15,603 nucleotides of DNA from UBA11136 sp964482135 (GTDB lineage: Bacteria > Pseudomonadota > Alphaproteobacteria > UBA11136): contig CAYZWF010000045.1 in assembly GCA_964482135.1 (NCBI GenBank), positions 1-15,603 on the forward strand, in the 5' to 3' direction. The translations under genes were made by a program, and so were the position numbers. Under the pieces are notes generated by a model that saw only the letters and a list, made by a program, of their open reading frames with translations, was not told the origin of the DNA and did not search any database. Below are positions 14,870 to 15,603 of the stretch, piece after piece; position 1 is the stretch's first letter; every line of letters begins with the position of its first letter.

Positions 14870-15211
14870 TCATGCCGGAATTGCCTCGAGCGCCGGCTCG
14901 GCCTTCAGGAAAAGCGAAATGACGCCATCTTCCAGGCGCGACTGATAGCGCTCGGCACAGCCCTCGTCCGGGGCCGCGGCAACGCCGGAGGCCAGTTCGA
15001 TGGCCCAGTTGTGCAACGGACAGGTCACGCGCTGGCCATGGACTATTCCCTGGGACAGCGGGCCGCCACGATGCGGACAGCGGTCTTGAAGAGCGAACAC
15101 CTGGTCATGGGTGTCACGGAAAACGGCGATGTCGCCATGCCAGGTCTTGATGACCCGTGCGCCGAGTTTCGGGATATCCTCAAGGGTGCATATTTCGATC
15201 CATTGCTTCAT
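14870..15211 (-). CDS. nirD: NADH-dependent nitrite reductase small subunit NirD (Rieske-type)
   Basis: A 113-residue Rieske [2Fe-2S] domain protein, the small subunit of cytoplasmic NirBD that reduces nitrite to ammonium with NADH. Cluster ligands are complete: C45 and H47 (CPHRGGPLSQG), C64 and H67 (CPLHNW). The opening MKQWIEICTLEDIPKLGARV and HGDIAVFR are typical of NirD. The ATG at 15211 has GGAGG about 12 bases upstream, inside the end of nirB, and the nirB stop is 2 bp away, so translation was coupled. The gene itself is intact although both neighbours are damaged. Confidence 0.95.
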   Translation of the reverse strand: MKQWIEICTLEDIPKLGARVIKTWHGDIAVFRDTHDQVFALQDRCPHRGGPLSQGIVHGQRVTCPLHNWAIELASGVAAAPDEGCAERYQSRLEDGVISLFLKAEPALEAIPA

Positions 15212-15213
15212 AG

Positions 15214-15562
15214 CTAGGCTGAAACCTCCAAAGGCAGGAACTCGTGGATATCCGGACCCGTGGCATCGGCCATTTCCCGCCAGGGGTCGCTCTGAGCGAA
15301 ACGCTGGGCATGGAGAAAACGCCGGTGCAGGGCTTTTCGTCCCTCCTCGTCCCCGAGCATGCGCTGCTTGATGTAGGTCAGGCCGACGCGCTCGATCCAG
15401 GGCGCGGTGCGTTCGAGATAGTGGGCCTCCTCGCGGTAGAGCTGAAGGAAAGCGCCGCAGTATTCGAGCACCTCGTCACTGCTCTCGACCTTGCACAACA
15501 GATCGGTGGCGCGCACCCGGACACCGCCATTGCCGCCGAGATGAAGCTCCTGACCCTCCCCC
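15214..15562 (-). pseudogene. nirB: NirB nitrite reductase large subunit, C-terminal fragment cut at the window edge
   Basis: The C-terminal about 115 residues of NirB, the sirohaem/Fe-S/FAD large subunit partner of NirD. The segment LHLGGNGGVRVRATDLLCKV, then EYCGAFLQLYREEAHYLERT, WIERVGLTYIKQRM and GRKALHRRFL, matches the tail of NirB, where a GGNGG turn precedes this helical region. Homology runs back to about 15555. Further upstream the frame reads into unrelated sequence and meets an in-frame TAA at 15580-15582. The start-like GTG at 15516 is internal, not a real start. The body of NirB, with its FAD, NAD and sirohaem regions, is absent here. The break coincides with an IS-like end at 15563, so the gene is probably interrupted. 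Confidence 0.8.
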
Positions 15563-15603
15563 TGTGAGTTGGTCCACCCTTATAGTTAGTTTAGGAGGAT
15601 CAA
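15563..15603 (+). mobile_element. Probable left end of an insertion sequence, running off the window
   Basis: From TGTGAGTTGGTCCACCC onward the sequence leaves the NirB frame and becomes A/T-rich. It ends in AGGAGG (15593-15598), a strong Shine-Dalgarno pointing right, with the window ending five bases later, where a start codon would be expected. A terminus starting with TG and a transposase gene starting 40 bases in is the layout of IS3-type elements. No transposase is visible, so this is an inference. Confidence 0.45.

Noticed and set aside
14719..14922. 67-codon plus-strand open frame across the nirC start and the nirC-nirD gap
   Set aside because: It is antisense to nirC and nirD, with no Shine-Dalgarno and no recognisable product.
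15214..15516. A complete small gene starting at GTG 15516
   Set aside because: NirB similarity (LHLGGNGGVRV) continues upstream of the GTG, so it is an internal codon of a truncated NirB and not a start.

Overview
The window is about 15.6 kb of GC-rich, gene-dense bacterial DNA. It is most likely alphaproteobacterial, and a Rhodospirillales-type organism would fit. The reasons are the small three-part PurS/PurQ/PurL enzyme encoded next to purC, bolA and grxD; a DUF1476 (F1Fo ATPase zeta-inhibitor) gene beside purB; an HspQ gene fused by overlap to radC; and two small hemerythrins. This placement comes from recognising proteins and gene order, not from a search.

Left part (1-3980): the last 28 codons of radC overlap hspQ on the plus strand. 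Convergent to them is a minus-strand pair, htpG (Hsp90) followed by a divergent ZIP-family membrane protein. A plausible heat-shock (sigma-32) promoter lies in front of htpG. Next is a complete small hemerythrin on the minus strand. The 260-bp spacer between it and purB carries a CRP/FNR-type palindrome.

Middle (3983-11381): this is the purine block. purB stands alone, then a convergent DUF1476 gene and an NRDE-family (TANGO2-like) gene. The tight run purC-purS-purQ-purL-bolA-grxD follows. PurC, PurS, PurQ, PurL and PurB supply the FGAM, SAICAR and adenylosuccinate-lyase steps of IMP/AMP synthesis. BolA and the CGFS monothiol glutaredoxin are partners in [2Fe-2S] cluster handling.

Right part (11382-15603): a 177-bp leader with three inverted repeats precedes an unusual 270-residue protein. 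Its body and C-terminus look like flagellin, but the normal flagellin N-terminal helix is missing. A strong terminator follows, then an endonuclease/exonuclease/phosphatase-fold gene. On the minus strand lie a second hemerythrin with one metal ligand replaced and the operon nirB-nirD-nirC (NADH nitrite reductase and nitrite channel). nirC is broken by an 8-bp tandem duplication. nirB is cut about 350 bp before its stop by sequence resembling the end of an insertion element. NirD alone is intact, so this strain or assembly appears to have lost or be losing the pathway.

The most interesting items are the flagellin-like orphan with its structured leader, the two lesions in the nir operon, and the ZIP and hemerythrin proteins with substituted metal ligands. 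No tRNA, rRNA or CRISPR array was seen. No gene-free stretch exceeds 300 bp.
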